This document shows, piece by piece, positions 7,863 to 16,986 of a stretch of 64,000 nucleotides of DNA. Below the pieces are notes generated by a model. It had not been told where the DNA came from, did not search any database, and saw nothing but the letters and a program-made list of their open reading frames with translations. The stretch's first letter is position 1; each line of letters begins with the position of its first letter. The translations under genes and the position numbers were made by a program. Source of the stretch: Nitrososphaerota archaeon (lineage in GTDB: Archaea; Thermoproteota; Nitrososphaeria; Nitrososphaerales; Gagatemarchaeaceae); NCBI GenBank assembly GCA_016200045.1, contig JACQFN010000018.1, positions 1 through 64,000 of the forward strand, in the 5' to 3' direction.

Positions 7863-8780
7863 TCAGGCCTTCACGCGGGTGAGCCAGCCTTCGTACCGTT
7901 TCTCTTTTCCGTGGGTCGCCTTTCCGTAGAGCTTCTGAAGCTTGTCGGTGATGGACCACTCCCCGTTACCTACCTTCCTTCCATCGACCTCGCGGATCTT
8001 GGCGACCCCGACGGCCGTCCCGCTGAAAAAGAGCTCGTCTGAAGTGTACAGCTCCTCCTTGGTCGAATCATTCCTGTAGAACTTCACGTCCAAGTCTTGC
8101 GCGAATTGGATGATTGTGTCTCTTGTGATTCCCCTCAGTATACCGGAACTTGCCGGAGGGGTGCTCAAGATGCCGTCCTTCACCCTGAAGATGTTCTCCC
8201 CCGGTCCTTCTGCCACCACCCCGTGACTGTTGAGGAGTATCGCCTCGTCGTACCCGGCTGCTATGGCCTCCATCTTGGCGAGGGCGGAATTCGCGTAGTT
8301 GGCGGCACACTTCGCCTGCAGGGGAAGCGCCCTGGAATCTATCCTCACCCAGCTCGAGACCGTCGCCCTCACCCCTCTTTCGGTCGCATCCCTTCCCAGG
8401 TAGGGGCCCCACTCCCACGACGCAACTGCGACTGAGATCTTGTTCTTCAGAGGGTTCAGTCCCATCTCCCCGTATGAAGTGAAGGCTATGGGGCGGAGGT
8501 AGGACTCCGCCTTTCCGTTCAGGCGTATCTGGTCCTTGCACGCTTCTTCAATCTCTTTTCCTGTGTACCCGAGGTCCATCCTGTAGATCTTCGCGCTGTT
8601 GAGGAAGCGCTCGATGTGTTCCTTCAGCCTGAATATCGCAGGTCCTTTCGAAGTGGAAAAACACCGAATCCCCTCGAAGATGGAGTACCCGTAGTGGAGC
8701 CCGTGGGTCAGGACATGGACCTTGGCGTCGCGCCAGTCAACAAACTTCCCGTCCATCCAGATTTTCTTGAGCTCGCGCAT
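7863..8780 (-). CDS. ilvE: Branched-chain amino acid aminotransferase
   Basis: A 305-residue fold-type IV PLP aminotransferase that interconverts Leu/Ile/Val and their 2-oxo acids using 2-oxoglutarate. The N-terminal KIWMDGKFVDWRDAKVHVLT, the GLHYGYSIFEGIR substrate region, the PLP lysine region QAKCAANYANS and the GENIF motif are all present. A longer open frame starts at 8837, but ATG 8780 gives the normal N-terminus and lies about 30 bases after a TATA-like CCTAAATAGC on this strand. The gene is divergent from the thiolase at 8877 and abuts the DUF35 gene stop. Valine/isoleucine catabolism would supply acyl-CoA for the neighbouring thiolase and acyl-CoA ligase. Confidence 0.92.
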   Translation of the reverse strand: MRELKKIWMDGKFVDWRDAKVHVLTHGLHYGYSIFEGIRCFSTSKGPAIFRLKEHIERFLNSAKIYRMDLGYTGKEIEEACKDQIRLNGKAESYLRPIAFTSYGEMGLNPLKNKISVAVASWEWGPYLGRDATERGVRATVSSWVRIDSRALPLQAKCAANYANSALAKMEAIAAGYDEAILLNSHGVVAEGPGENIFRVKDGILSTPPASSGILRGITRDTIIQFAQDLDVKFYRNDSTKEELYTSDELFFSGTAVGVAKIREVDGRKVGNGEWSITDKLQKLYGKATHGKEKRYEGWLTRVKA

Positions 8781-8842
8781 AGCCCGAATTTGGGCCCCTA
8801 GCCCGATGCTATTTAGGGATACGGCTTGTAAAATCAACGAGC

Positions 8843-8852
8843 CGTTTATTAT
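8843..8852 (+). promoter_or_regulatory. TATA-like box of the thiolase gene
   Basis: CGTTTATTAT is centred about 29 bases before ATG 8877. It argues for ATG 8877 rather than the upstream TTG 8859, which would fall too close to the box. Confidence 0.5.
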
Positions 8853-8876
8853 CGCCGATTGCCGACGCCGAGCCCG

Positions 8877-10052
8877 ATGCCGCGGCCCGTGATTCTTTCT
8901 GCGTGCAGGACCCCGATAGGAAAGTTTGGCAAGAGCCTTGTTGGCGTTGGTGCACCCACGCTAGGGGGGGCCGTCATCAAGGAGGCCCTGAAGCGAGCAA
9001 AGGCCGGCGTCTCCGAGGTCGACGAAGTTCTCATGGGAAACGTCGTGTCTGCCGGATTGGGCCAGCACCCTGCCAGGCAGGCCGCGATTCACGCCGGGAT
9101 ACCCTATGAAGTGGGTTCGGTCACGATAAACAAGGTCTGCGGGTCGGGCCTGAAGGCAGTGATGCTCGCGGCGCAATCGATCAAGGCTGGAGACCAGGAC
9201 CTGGCCGTGGCCGGAGGGATGGAGAGCATGAGCAACGCGCCTTACATCGTCAAGGGGGCGAGGTGGGGCCTGAAGTTCGGCGACGCGAGGATGCTCGACG
9301 ACATGATACTCGACGGCCTCTGGGACGCGTACCACGAGTACCACATGGGGATCACGGGGGAGCTTATCGCGAAGAAGTTCAGGATAACGCGAAAGGAGGC
9401 GGACGAGTTCGCCTTCTCGAGCCACACGAAGGCTGCCAGGGCAACTGAACGAGGCCATTTTGCGGAAGAGATCGTGAAGTTCCAGGTTGAACGGGAAGGA
9501 GACGTGACGGAATTCTCGGCCGACGAATGCGTCCGAGGAGACACGACGATGGAGAAACTTGCGAAACTGAGCCCCGTCTTCAAGGCGGGGGGCGTACTCA
9601 CCGCAGGCAATTCTTCGCAGCTGAGCGACGGGGCCTCAGCCCTCGTTGTCGCCTCTGAGGAGGAAGCAGACAGACTAGGCGTGAAGCCGATCGCAAGAAT
9701 CGTTGCCTACGCGACTGGGGGACTGGAGCCAGCGCGCGTGATGGAGGCGCCCATCCCAACCACGAAAGCGCTCTTGAAGAGTTCGGGGATGACGGTCTCG
9801 GACATCGACATGTTCGAGCACAACGAGGCGTATTCGACTGCGTCGATCGCGGTCAGAAGGGCGCTGGGGGTGGAGGAGTCGAAGTTCAACGTGAGCGGAG
9901 GGGCCGTGGCGCTGGGGCATCCCATAGGGTGCAGCGGGGCCCGAGTCCTGACCACGCTCATCTACGGCCTAAAGAGGACGGGGAAGCATAGGGGACTCGC
10001 TACCCTCTGTCTGGGGGGAGGGAACGCGGTCTCTATGATTGTCGAGGCCTAG
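8877..10052 (+). CDS. Acetyl-CoA C-acetyltransferase (canonical thiolase)
   Basis: A 391-residue degradative/biosynthetic-type thiolase with every catalytic element: VILSACRTPIGKF at the N-terminus, nucleophile C88 in NKVCGSG, the GGMESMSN helix, H348 in GHPIGCSG and the second cysteine C378 in CLGGGN. It cleaves or forms acetoacetyl-CoA or longer 3-oxoacyl-CoA. It differs strikingly from the Cys/His-less pair at 771-3067. The start at ATG 8877 is chosen from the TATA spacing and family length. Its end overlaps the convergent acyl-CoA ligase gene by 20 bases. Confidence 0.93.
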   Translation: MPRPVILSACRTPIGKFGKSLVGVGAPTLGGAVIKEALKRAKAGVSEVDEVLMGNVVSAGLGQHPARQAAIHAGIPYEVGSVTINKVCGSGLKAVMLAAQSIKAGDQDLAVAGGMESMSNAPYIVKGARWGLKFGDARMLDDMILDGLWDAYHEYHMGITGELIAKKFRITRKEADEFAFSSHTKAARATERGHFAEEIVKFQVEREGDVTEFSADECVRGDTTMEKLAKLSPVFKAGGVLTAGNSSQLSDGASALVVASEEEADRLGVKPIARIVAYATGGLEPARVMEAPIPTTKALLKSSGMTVSDIDMFEHNEAYSTASIAVRRALGVEESKFNVSGGAVALGHPIGCSGARVLTTLIYGLKRTGKHRGLATLCLGGGNAVSMIVEA

Positions 10053-11706
10053 TCTCGCGAAGGACTCTCTTCAGGACTTTGCCGGGGAGGGACTTCGGTA
10101 TTTCCGAGACGAATTCCACGCTCTTCGGGACCTTGTACTTGGCGATCTTCTCTGCGCAGAAGGCGATGACGTTCCTCTCCGAGGTCGGCTTCGCTCCTCC
10201 CTTCAGCACCACGAACGCCTTGACGGCCTCCCCGCTGAAGCTGTCGGGCATCCCGACGACCGCGGCGTCCCTGATGGACGGATGCTCGAAGAGGACCTCC
10301 TCGACGTCCCTTGGGTACACCTTCTCTCCCGCGACGTTGATCATGTCCTTTTTCCTGTCTAGAATGTAGAAGTAGCCGTCCTCGTCCATCTTGCCGATGT
10401 CCCCTGTAAGGAACCACCCGTTGTGGAACGCGGACTTCGTCTCGCCGGGCTGGTTCCAGTATCCGCTCATCACCTGCGGGCCCCTGACCACTATCTCGCC
10501 GACAGACCCGACGGGAAGGAAACTGTCGGGGTCGTCAACCCCGACGACCGCCGCATCAGTCTCGGGGAAGGGTATCCCGACCGAACCGTCCTTCACTTCT
10601 CCCGAGACTACCGGATTGCAGTGAGTCAGGGCGCTGGTCTCCGAAAGACCGTATCCCTCCACGAGCTTCCCCCCGGTGAGCTCGATGAACCTCCTCCTGG
10701 CCGCGGCGGGAAGGGCCGACCCTCCTGACACGCAGACTCTGACGGACCTGAGGTCGAACTTCGTCGCCTTCGGGTTGCTGTTGATCGCGATGTACATGGC
10801 CGGGACGCCGCAGAATATCGTCGCCTTCTGTCGCTGAACGGTCTTCATCACTTCTTCCACGTGGAACCGAGGAAGGAGGAGTATCCGGGCCCCCACATAC
10901 ACCGGTATCGTGAGGTTCGCCACCCCACCGTACACGTGGAAAAGGGGGAGGACCGCGAGGAATACGTCCTTCTCGCTGAGGGGGAGGAAGCTGGTCCCCC
11001 GGACGGTCATTGAATAGACGTTGAAGTGGGTGAGCATCGCCCCCTTCGAGATTCCCGTGGTTCCGCCCGTGTACTGTAGTATCGCGAGGTCGCGGAGAGG
11101 GTCGACGGCGACGGGCTCGACAGGTTTGGCCGAATCGATGAGCGCAACGAAGTCGAGGGTGTCTTTCCGGTCCTTCCTCTTGACGCCTGCCAGCCCCGAG
11201 AGGGACCGCTTGAGTCCAGGGAGGAAGTCAGTGACGCTGGTCGTGACCACGTGTCTGAGCGGCAGGTCAGGGCGGGACACTTCGAGGCTGGCGTAGAGGT
11301 CGGTCCCTCTGACGATGTCCTTGCTCGCTATGACCACATCTGACCCTGAATCGCGGAGCTGGTGTTCGAGCTCCCCGGGCTTGTAGAGCGGGTTGCAGGC
11401 GACGACGACCGCCCCCGCCTCCAGAATCCCGAAGTACGCTATGACAAACTGGGGAACATTGGGGAGGAAAATGGCGACGCGGTCTCCCTTTCTGACGCCC
11501 AGGCCCCCCAGGGCAGACGCGAACTTCGAGGCCAGGTCGTCGGTGCCCTTGTAAGAGAGCGTCCGGCCGCCGTAGCTGATGCAAGGAAAATCCGGGTGTG
11601 CCCGTGCAGAGTCGCGAAGCAGTGAATGCAGGGGCTTGTTTTCGGCAGGACCCATCGGGATGGTGGCCTGGGCCTGGACCCTCGCCCAGGGGCGTTCAAT
11701 TTCCAT
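10033..11706 (-). CDS. Long/medium-chain acyl-CoA synthetase (AMP-forming)
   Basis: A 557-residue FadD-like ligase that activates fatty acids to acyl-CoA through an acyl-adenylate. Visible motifs: QYTGGTTGISKGAMLTH phosphate loop, GYGLSET, the LTGDIGKMDEDGYFYILDR signature, AGEKVYPRDVEE, and PKSLPGKVLKR with the catalytic lysine near the C-terminus. The ATG start is clear. It converges with the thiolase. Together with ilvE and the DUF35 gene it suggests fatty or branched-chain acid oxidation, although no acyl-CoA dehydrogenase or hydratase is in the window. Confidence 0.9.
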   Translation of the reverse strand: MEIERPWARVQAQATIPMGPAENKPLHSLLRDSARAHPDFPCISYGGRTLSYKGTDDLASKFASALGGLGVRKGDRVAIFLPNVPQFVIAYFGILEAGAVVVACNPLYKPGELEHQLRDSGSDVVIASKDIVRGTDLYASLEVSRPDLPLRHVVTTSVTDFLPGLKRSLSGLAGVKRKDRKDTLDFVALIDSAKPVEPVAVDPLRDLAILQYTGGTTGISKGAMLTHFNVYSMTVRGTSFLPLSEKDVFLAVLPLFHVYGGVANLTIPVYVGARILLLPRFHVEEVMKTVQRQKATIFCGVPAMYIAINSNPKATKFDLRSVRVCVSGGSALPAAARRRFIELTGGKLVEGYGLSETSALTHCNPVVSGEVKDGSVGIPFPETDAAVVGVDDPDSFLPVGSVGEIVVRGPQVMSGYWNQPGETKSAFHNGWFLTGDIGKMDEDGYFYILDRKKDMINVAGEKVYPRDVEEVLFEHPSIRDAAVVGMPDSFSGEAVKAFVVLKGGAKPTSERNVIAFCAEKIAKYKVPKSVEFVSEIPKSLPGKVLKRVLRETRPRQS

Positions 11707-11813
11707 CTGACTACCTCTTTCAGCGAATAGTCTCTTAAAGCGTATCAGTGTTCCAAGGGTCGAGGCAACTTTCGGGTTTACGCTTAAGTATCGTAGGGAA
11801 GGAAATCTGCTTC

Positions 11814-12944
11814 ATGGCGGAGACAGGGGACCCTGCGCGTTATCTCATTCTGTGCGTCGACAGGGACGACGACCTGGGGTCAAAGGCAAGAGTCCAGACA
11901 CCAGTGACGGGGAGGGAAGCCGTGTTAGCCGCAGCTACGAAGCTGGCGCTGGCCGACCCGGAGGAAGCGGACAGCAACGCGATATTCTCGGCAGTCAAGA
12001 AGTTGGACGAGCTGAAGAGGCAGGGGAAGGACTGCGAGGTCGCCGTCGTGTGCGGGGACACGGACAGAGGGTTCGAGGCGGACAGGACGGTGAGCAGAGA
12101 GGTTGAGGCGGTTCTCAAGACCGGGAGGTTCGACGGAATAGTGTTCATCTCCGACGGAGGTGACGACGAACAGGTCATCCCGGTCCTGCAAGGCCTGAGG
12201 CCCATTGTGTCGGTGCAGCGAGTCGCGGTCAAGCACAGCCAGACGGTGGAGGAGACCTACCAGGTCCTCGGGAGGTACCTCCGAGTGCTCGTCTTCGACC
12301 CACACTACTCCCGCTGGAGCCTGGGCGTCCCGGGGCTCATCCTCATCATCGCAGGTATCCTGATCATCTCACACCTTGTGTTCGAGGCGTACCTTGTAAC
12401 CCTCCTCATTCTCGGGGGCGCTTTCATCATCAGGGGTTTCAGCATCGACAGGACGGTGGCCGGGCTCCTCCGCAGGGGGCCCTACGGTTACATCAGGCTG
12501 TTTTCGATGGGGATGAGCGTACTGATCATCCTCGTCGGGGCGTTCACCGGGAACGGGGTGATGCTCAGGCAGGACCCTTCCGACGTGGCGAGGGTCGCAA
12601 GCAACCCCGAGGAGCTGCTGTCCGTCGGCGCCAAGCTGGCCGGGTTCTTCATCAGCGGTAGCCTCGTCCTGGTCTGGGCAGGTGTGGGGGTCTACTCGAC
12701 CGGAGCCCTCCTCTCCCACCTGGCGAGAGACAGCATCAGGTGGAGGCGGGACGGGCTCGTCTTGCTGATGCTTGCGATCTCCTACATACCTGTCCTGACC
12801 TTCTCCGAGTATCTGATTAGCGGGACGGCGGAGTCGAGCTACTCCCTGATCTCCGTAGTACTGGTGGCGCTCGCAGTCGTTTTCCTGCTGACCACCGCAC
12901 TCTACCCCCGGATAAGGACAAGATCGAGCGTCGAGCCGGTGTAG
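11814..12944 (+). CDS. DUF373 family membrane protein
   Basis: A 376-residue protein. The soluble N-terminal part (residues 1 to about 155) contains LILCVDRDDDLG, VVCGDTDRG and FISDGGDDEQV, typical of archaeal DUF373. The rest has about six membrane helices. The family is widespread in archaea but its function is unknown; the acidic loops suggest metal or nucleotide binding. ATG 11814 is preferred over the upstream in-frame start at 11748, because a TATA-like CGCTTAAGTA sits about 27 bases before it. The cis-prenyltransferase gene starts 3 bases after its stop, so the two are likely co-transcribed and may share a role at the membrane. Confidence 0.8.
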   Translation: MAETGDPARYLILCVDRDDDLGSKARVQTPVTGREAVLAAATKLALADPEEADSNAIFSAVKKLDELKRQGKDCEVAVVCGDTDRGFEADRTVSREVEAVLKTGRFDGIVFISDGGDDEQVIPVLQGLRPIVSVQRVAVKHSQTVEETYQVLGRYLRVLVFDPHYSRWSLGVPGLILIIAGILIISHLVFEAYLVTLLILGGAFIIRGFSIDRTVAGLLRRGPYGYIRLFSMGMSVLIILVGAFTGNGVMLRQDPSDVARVASNPEELLSVGAKLAGFFISGSLVLVWAGVGVYSTGALLSHLARDSIRWRRDGLVLLMLAISYIPVLTFSEYLISGTAESSYSLISVVLVALAVVFLLTTALYPRIRTRSSVEPV

Positions 12945-12947
12945 GGA

Positions 12948-13730
12948 TTGCTCGAGTCGGCGCTCAGGCTGACCGGGGTCTACAGGTTCTACGAGCGGAG
13001 GCTTCAGTCCCGGGTCGAGAAGGACGAGGTACCGGGGCATATCGGGATTATACTGGACGGGAACAGGAGGTGGGCATCGAGCATGGGGGTGTCCGAAGGA
13101 ATAGGGCACGTAGAAGGTGCGAACCGGGCCGAGGAGCTCCTTGACTGGTGTCACGAGCTAAAGATAAGGACGGTGACCCTCTACGTCCTTTCGACAGAGA
13201 ACCTCGACAGGACTCCGGAGGAGCTCAGGGACCTTTTCCGTCTGATCGAGGCCAGGCTCAACCGCCTCCTTACGGACGAGAGGATAGTCAGGTACCAGGT
13301 GAGGGTGAAGGCGATCGGCCAACTGGACCTGCTCCCGGACTCCATCCGCGCACTGTTGACCGCCGTAGAGCGGAAGACCGAGGGCTACCAGGAGCATTAC
13401 CTGAACATCGCAGTCGCGTATGGGGGGAGGGCGGAGATAACCGACATGGTCCGCTCCGTGGCACAGGATGTCAAGGATGGAAGGCTGTCTCCCGAGGCGA
13501 TAACCGAAGACACGGTGTCCAAGCGCCTTTACACCTCTTATCTGCCCAACCAGGAGCCGGACCTGATCATCAGGACCTCCGGTGAGGAGAGGATGAGCGG
13601 GTTCATGCTTTGGCAGGGCGCCTACTCGGAGCTCGTCTTCGTCGATGTTTTCTGGCCGTCTTTCAGGAAGATCGACCTTATGCGGGCGATACTCACTTAC
13701 CAGAGGAGGACTCGGAGGCATGGAAAGTGA
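12948..13730 (+). CDS. uppS: cis-Polyprenyl diphosphate synthase (UppS/dehydrodolichyl type)
   Basis: A 260-residue cis-prenyltransferase that elongates farnesyl/geranylgeranyl diphosphate with isopentenyl diphosphate, giving the long polyprenyl carrier for N-glycosylation. Seen: ILDGNRRWA with metal ligand D37, LYVLSTENLDR, YGGRAEI, and the RTSGEERMSGFMLWQ block followed by YSELVFVDVFWP. Start TTG, 3 bases after the DUF373 gene. The product would serve surface glycan assembly, consistent with the Asn-rich extracellular proteins and sugar nucleotidyltransferase elsewhere in the window. Confidence 0.92.
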   Translation: MLESALRLTGVYRFYERRLQSRVEKDEVPGHIGIILDGNRRWASSMGVSEGIGHVEGANRAEELLDWCHELKIRTVTLYVLSTENLDRTPEELRDLFRLIEARLNRLLTDERIVRYQVRVKAIGQLDLLPDSIRALLTAVERKTEGYQEHYLNIAVAYGGRAEITDMVRSVAQDVKDGRLSPEAITEDTVSKRLYTSYLPNQEPDLIIRTSGEERMSGFMLWQGAYSELVFVDVFWPSFRKIDLMRAILTYQRRTRRHGK

Positions 13731-13772
13731 GCAACAACCGTTATAACGCATCCGAAGCCAGGTCCCTTTAGG

Positions 13773-14192
13773 ATGAAGGTCAGCTTGGGCACTTTCAAAG
13801 ACAACGGGGAGGAGCTCGTCACCTTTCTCGAACCGAGGTTGGGCACAAAGCCCTCCCTCTCAGGGGACTCTGTCGAAATCGAAGACGACTCGGTGAGGAA
13901 GGGGGTGAAGCCGAGGCACGTGAAGACCTACATCAAGAGATTCTTGTACATGAAGGGGGCCAGGAAGAACTATCGGGTCTTCGTCGCGGGGAAGGAACTG
14001 AGGATTCAGGAGATAGAGGTGGGAGAGGAGAAGGAGGAAGAAACGAAGGAGGCGCTCAAGCAAGAACCTGAAGCCACGCGGGAAGAGAAAGCCGCTGCCG
14101 AGACGAAGGAAGAGGAGCCTGCTAAGGAGGCGAAGCCCAAGAAGGCTGCGAAGAAGCCACGGGCAAAGAAGAAGGCCGCCGAAGACGCCTAA
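13773..14192 (+). CDS. Ribosomal protein L22e family
   Basis: A 139-residue protein. The first 90 residues match the eukaryote/archaeal L22e pattern: SLGTFKDNGEELVTFLEPRL, a VEIEDDSV strand, then RHVKTYIKRFLYMKGARKNY and FVAGKELRIQEIEV. A Lys/Glu/Ala-rich tail follows from about residue 90, as is common for archaeal ribosomal proteins. It is a 60S-type large-subunit protein and supports a TACK-like lineage. TATA-like GTTATAACGC lies about 29 bases before the ATG. The last codons overlap the convergent gene by 4 bases. Confidence 0.75.
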   Translation: MKVSLGTFKDNGEELVTFLEPRLGTKPSLSGDSVEIEDDSVRKGVKPRHVKTYIKRFLYMKGARKNYRVFVAGKELRIQEIEVGEEKEEETKEALKQEPEATREEKAAAETKEEEPAKEAKPKKAAKKPRAKKKAAEDA

Positions 14193-14590
14193 GACTCGAC
14201 ACTCCCTCTGCCCTTTCTAGCCTTCCTGCGCCAGGCGGTCTTGATCAAGACTCTGAGATAGTTCCTGGACTCACGAAGGGCCTTCAGGGACCTCGTGAAA
14301 TCGCCGAGCGCAAACTCCTCCGAGCCTGCTTCGAGGTTTTTCAGGGCGAAGCGGAGGGCCTGCCTCTCGTCCGGGACCGAGTACATCTTGGAACTGATGA
14401 ACCGGCCGGGGCTCTCCTCGTCGATCTCGACGCGAATGAAGAACACGCTCTTCTCCACCAGCAGGTAAGCGCCCCAGACGTCGTTTACTTGTCCTGACGT
14501 GAGTTCCCCAGACACGGCGGGAAGAACTTTCAGGATTTTCACTTTCGCGTTCCGGAGGTCGGACGAAGTCTCCTCTCTCCAGGCTACCAC
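14189..14590 (-). CDS. Conserved-looking small protein, unrecognised
   Basis: A 133-residue soluble protein with a GTG start and a TATA-like GCCTAAATCC about 27 bases upstream, so it appears to be expressed alone. It has an alpha/beta N-terminal half (KVKILKVLPAVSGEL, YLLVEKSVFFIRVEIDEE), a helical middle and a very basic C-terminus (IKTAWRRKARKGRG) that could contact nucleic acid. I recognise no family. Confidence 0.6.
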   Translation of the reverse strand: MVAWREETSSDLRNAKVKILKVLPAVSGELTSGQVNDVWGAYLLVEKSVFFIRVEIDEESPGRFISSKMYSVPDERQALRFALKNLEAGSEEFALGDFTRSLKALRESRNYLRVLIKTAWRRKARKGRGSVES

Positions 14591-14693
14591 GCGTCCGATC
14601 CGCGGCTGGTGGATTTAGGCTGGGGGATTTCCACGCGACTCGGATTTTCGGCTGCTCAAACTTATATTCATCAGACCAAGGGCGGTTTCAGAT

Positions 14694-15371
14694 TTGCCGA
14701 AGAAGGACGAGCAGAGGATCGGCGGGGCGTGTTACGTTGAACTCGAATCGCTTCTCGAGCTGGGCCGGCTTTCGTGCGCGCTGGAGCGAGCGCCTTTCCC
14801 ACTGTTCGCGTTCAGGGAGGGAAGGTCGACCCGCGTGGCTGCGCAGGCCGACCTGTTCATGGGGACCCCCGTGTTCTACTACTTCGACACTTCCAAGATC
14901 GACGAGTTCCTCGCTTATCGGATAAGCGGGGAGGGTGAGGAGGTCCAGCTCGTGAACTCGGCGAACAACGCATCATACCTCTACGCCCCCGTAATCAGGA
15001 TCGAGAAGATGCCGGCACAGCTCGCGGCGAAGAAGGAGTTCCCGGACAGGTTCATGTCCGTGGCCGTGGAGAACATTCCGAGCCTCGTCAAAGTAGGGGC
15101 CTACAAGACGCTGTTTGAGGAGCCTCCGCTCCCGCTCTTCGCGTTCAAGGAGGGGGAGGCCTGGGTCTTGGGTACGTTCGCCCGCATCGACGACTACGAG
15201 GAGGCGTCCATCTTCTTCTACACCCACATCCACGAGGAGCCCTCCGGTTTCCTGAGGTACTCGTACGACAAGATAACGGAGACCACTTTCGTAAAGCGGA
15301 CAGACGAGCCTGGCTTCCACTACATCAAGGTCGTCAAGCTAGCTCTGCCGCACCCGCTGGTTCAGTTCTGA
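14694..15371 (+). CDS. Internally duplicated protein of unknown function
   Basis: A 225-residue soluble protein made of two similar halves. The first has ELGRLSCALERAPFPLFAFREG (about residues 21-42), then PVFYYFD and FLAY. The second has VGAYKTLFEEPPLPLFAFKEG (about 136-156), then SIFFYTH and FLRY. Each half thus has a PLFAF(R/K)EG turn, a shared Ala-Asp/Ile-Asp segment, an aromatic FFY strand and an FL-Y end. No family is recognised. TATA-like CTTATATTCA lies about 29 bases before the TTG start. The end overlaps the convergent Nudix gene by 10 bases. A ligand-binding dimer-like fold is possible but unproven. Confidence 0.65.
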   Translation: MPKKDEQRIGGACYVELESLLELGRLSCALERAPFPLFAFREGRSTRVAAQADLFMGTPVFYYFDTSKIDEFLAYRISGEGEEVQLVNSANNASYLYAPVIRIEKMPAQLAAKKEFPDRFMSVAVENIPSLVKVGAYKTLFEEPPLPLFAFKEGEAWVLGTFARIDDYEEASIFFYTHIHEEPSGFLRYSYDKITETTFVKRTDEPGFHYIKVVKLALPHPLVQF

Positions 15372-15796
15372 GCGTTCTCGACGATCCGGGCCTGAAGGAA
15401 ATGCTCGGCCTCCTCGAGGGTCATCCGCGAATTGTCGTAGGAGGCCTTCTGTCTCGCCTGTTCGTATGGGAACCACCCGTACCCCTGATGCTCGAATGAA
15501 ATCTTGACTCCTGCCTCTTCCGTCCTGGCGAGGAGATATACGACCTCCTTGTGCACGTTCTTCCCTTCCCGCCGGTAGAAGTACTCGACTACCCTGCGGA
15601 AGCCCGGGACGACGGAGATGTCCTTCAGGCCCGTCTCCTCTCCGACCTCCCTCAACACGGTCTGGAGCTCGCTCTCCCCTTTCTCCACGTTTCCCTTCGG
15701 AAAGTCCCAGCGACTCGCGTTCTGGAGCAGGAGATAGACCCTGCGGTCGCTCGCGGGATGTCTGAAGACCACCGCTCCGGCAGATCGCTCTTCCAT
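15362..15796 (-). CDS. Nudix hydrolase, Ap4A hydrolase-like
   Basis: A 144-residue Nudix protein. The box is complete: G-N-V-E-K-G-E, then LREVGEETGL with the metal-binding REVGEE core. WDFPKGNVEKGE and the small size fit diadenosine tetraphosphate hydrolases and related house-cleaning enzymes. A GTG at 15814 is also in frame, but ATG 15796 gives a normal N-terminus and sits about 26 bases below a TATA-like ACTAATAATC on this strand. Confidence 0.88.
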   Translation of the reverse strand: MEERSAGAVVFRHPASDRRVYLLLQNASRWDFPKGNVEKGESELQTVLREVGEETGLKDISVVPGFRRVVEYFYRREGKNVHKEVVYLLARTEEAGVKISFEHQGYGWFPYEQARQKASYDNSRMTLEEAEHFLQARIVENAQN

Positions 15797-15924
15797 GTCC
15801 TCTGAATCCCTCACACCGATTATTAGTGTTCCGCAGTCTGTCGGGATCCAGCGGGGTGGCAGGCAGTTGGCGAGGCCCCGCCCTGAAAACCGTTTTATAG
15901 TAATTTTATGGCGGTATAATTGGA

Positions 15925-16986
15925 TTGGGCAGGATCAGGGTCGCGATGGCCGGGGTCGGAAACTGCGCGTCCGCAATCGTCCAGGGGGTCAGATACTACT
16001 CCGAGAAGGGGAGTGGCGACGGTCTGACCTACTGGAAGGTAGGGAAGTACACCCCTGAAGACATCGAGTTCGTGGCCGCGTTCGACGTTTCGGCGAAGAA
16101 GGTCGGATTGGACCTTTCTCGCGCCATCTTCCAGGCTCCGAACAACACGGCGAAGATATGCGACGTCCCAAAGATGGGGGTCGAGGTCAAGAAAGGGCCC
16201 GTCCTCGACGGCCTGGGGAAGTACCTGAAGGACGTGGTCCCCCTGGCGTCGAGGCGAGAATCAGACGTGGTGGAAGAGCTCGACAGGAGCGGAGCGGAGA
16301 TGCTCGTGAACTATCTCCCGGTGGGGAGCACCAGGGCGTCTCACGCATACGCGGAGGCGGCGATCGAATCCGGGGTCGGGTTCGTGAATGCGATTCCGGT
16401 CTTCATCGCGTCGGAATCAAGATGGGCTGGTCGCTTTTCGAAGGCGAAGCTCCCGTGCGCCGGAGACGACGTCATGAGCCAGCTCGGGGCGACCGTGCTT
16501 CACAAGACCATGGTGAAACTCGCAGTGGACCGCGGGGTGAAGGTCGACGAGACCTACCAGCTCAACATCGGCGGGGACACCGACTTCCTGAACATGCTCG
16601 AGGAGACCAGGCTCAAGGACAAGCGGGAGAGCAAGACGAGCGCGGTCCGTGCCATGTCACCGTACGAGGTCCCGACCAGGATCGGGCCCAGCGACTACGT
16701 CCCGTTCCTCAAGAACGACAAGGTCTGCTACATCTGGCTCAAGGGGAAATACTTCGGCGGGGCAGTGGTGAAGGTGGACGTGAAGCTTCACGTGATCGAC
16801 GCCTACGACAGCGGAGGAGTGATGGTCGACGCGATCAGGGGGACGAGGATCGCGCTTGACAGGGGTGTGCGCGGCCAGCTCACGAGCGTTTCCGCTTTCT
16901 GTTTCAAGCATCCTCCAATCCAGATGCCCTACCCGGAAGCGAAGACGGCTTTCGAGGAGTTCAGCTCTGGACGGCGGGAGAGGTAG
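15925..16986 (+). CDS. ino1: myo-Inositol-1-phosphate synthase
   Basis: A 353-residue enzyme converting glucose-6-phosphate to 1L-myo-inositol-1-phosphate with NAD, the first step to archaeal phosphatidylinositol (archaetidylinositol) lipids and some compatible solutes. Seen: the NAD-binding GVGNCASA at residues 10-17, NYLPVGSTRASHAYAEAA, NAIPVFIAS, the catalytic lysine region GDDVMSQLGATVLHKTMV and LNIGGDTDFLNM. Start TTG, with TATA-like CGTTTTATAG about 29 bases upstream. The C-terminal codons overlap the convergent surface-protein gene by 26 bases. Confidence 0.92.
   Translation: MGRIRVAMAGVGNCASAIVQGVRYYSEKGSGDGLTYWKVGKYTPEDIEFVAAFDVSAKKVGLDLSRAIFQAPNNTAKICDVPKMGVEVKKGPVLDGLGKYLKDVVPLASRRESDVVEELDRSGAEMLVNYLPVGSTRASHAYAEAAIESGVGFVNAIPVFIASESRWAGRFSKAKLPCAGDDVMSQLGATVLHKTMVKLAVDRGVKVDETYQLNIGGDTDFLNMLEETRLKDKRESKTSAVRAMSPYEVPTRIGPSDYVPFLKNDKVCYIWLKGKYFGGAVVKVDVKLHVIDAYDSGGVMVDAIRGTRIALDRGVRGQLTSVSAFCFKHPPIQMPYPEAKTAFEEFSSGRRER

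Noticed and set aside
12369-13154. 261-residue antisense frame over DUF373 and uppS
   Set aside because: Low-complexity composition and no start signals; both plus-strand genes are real.
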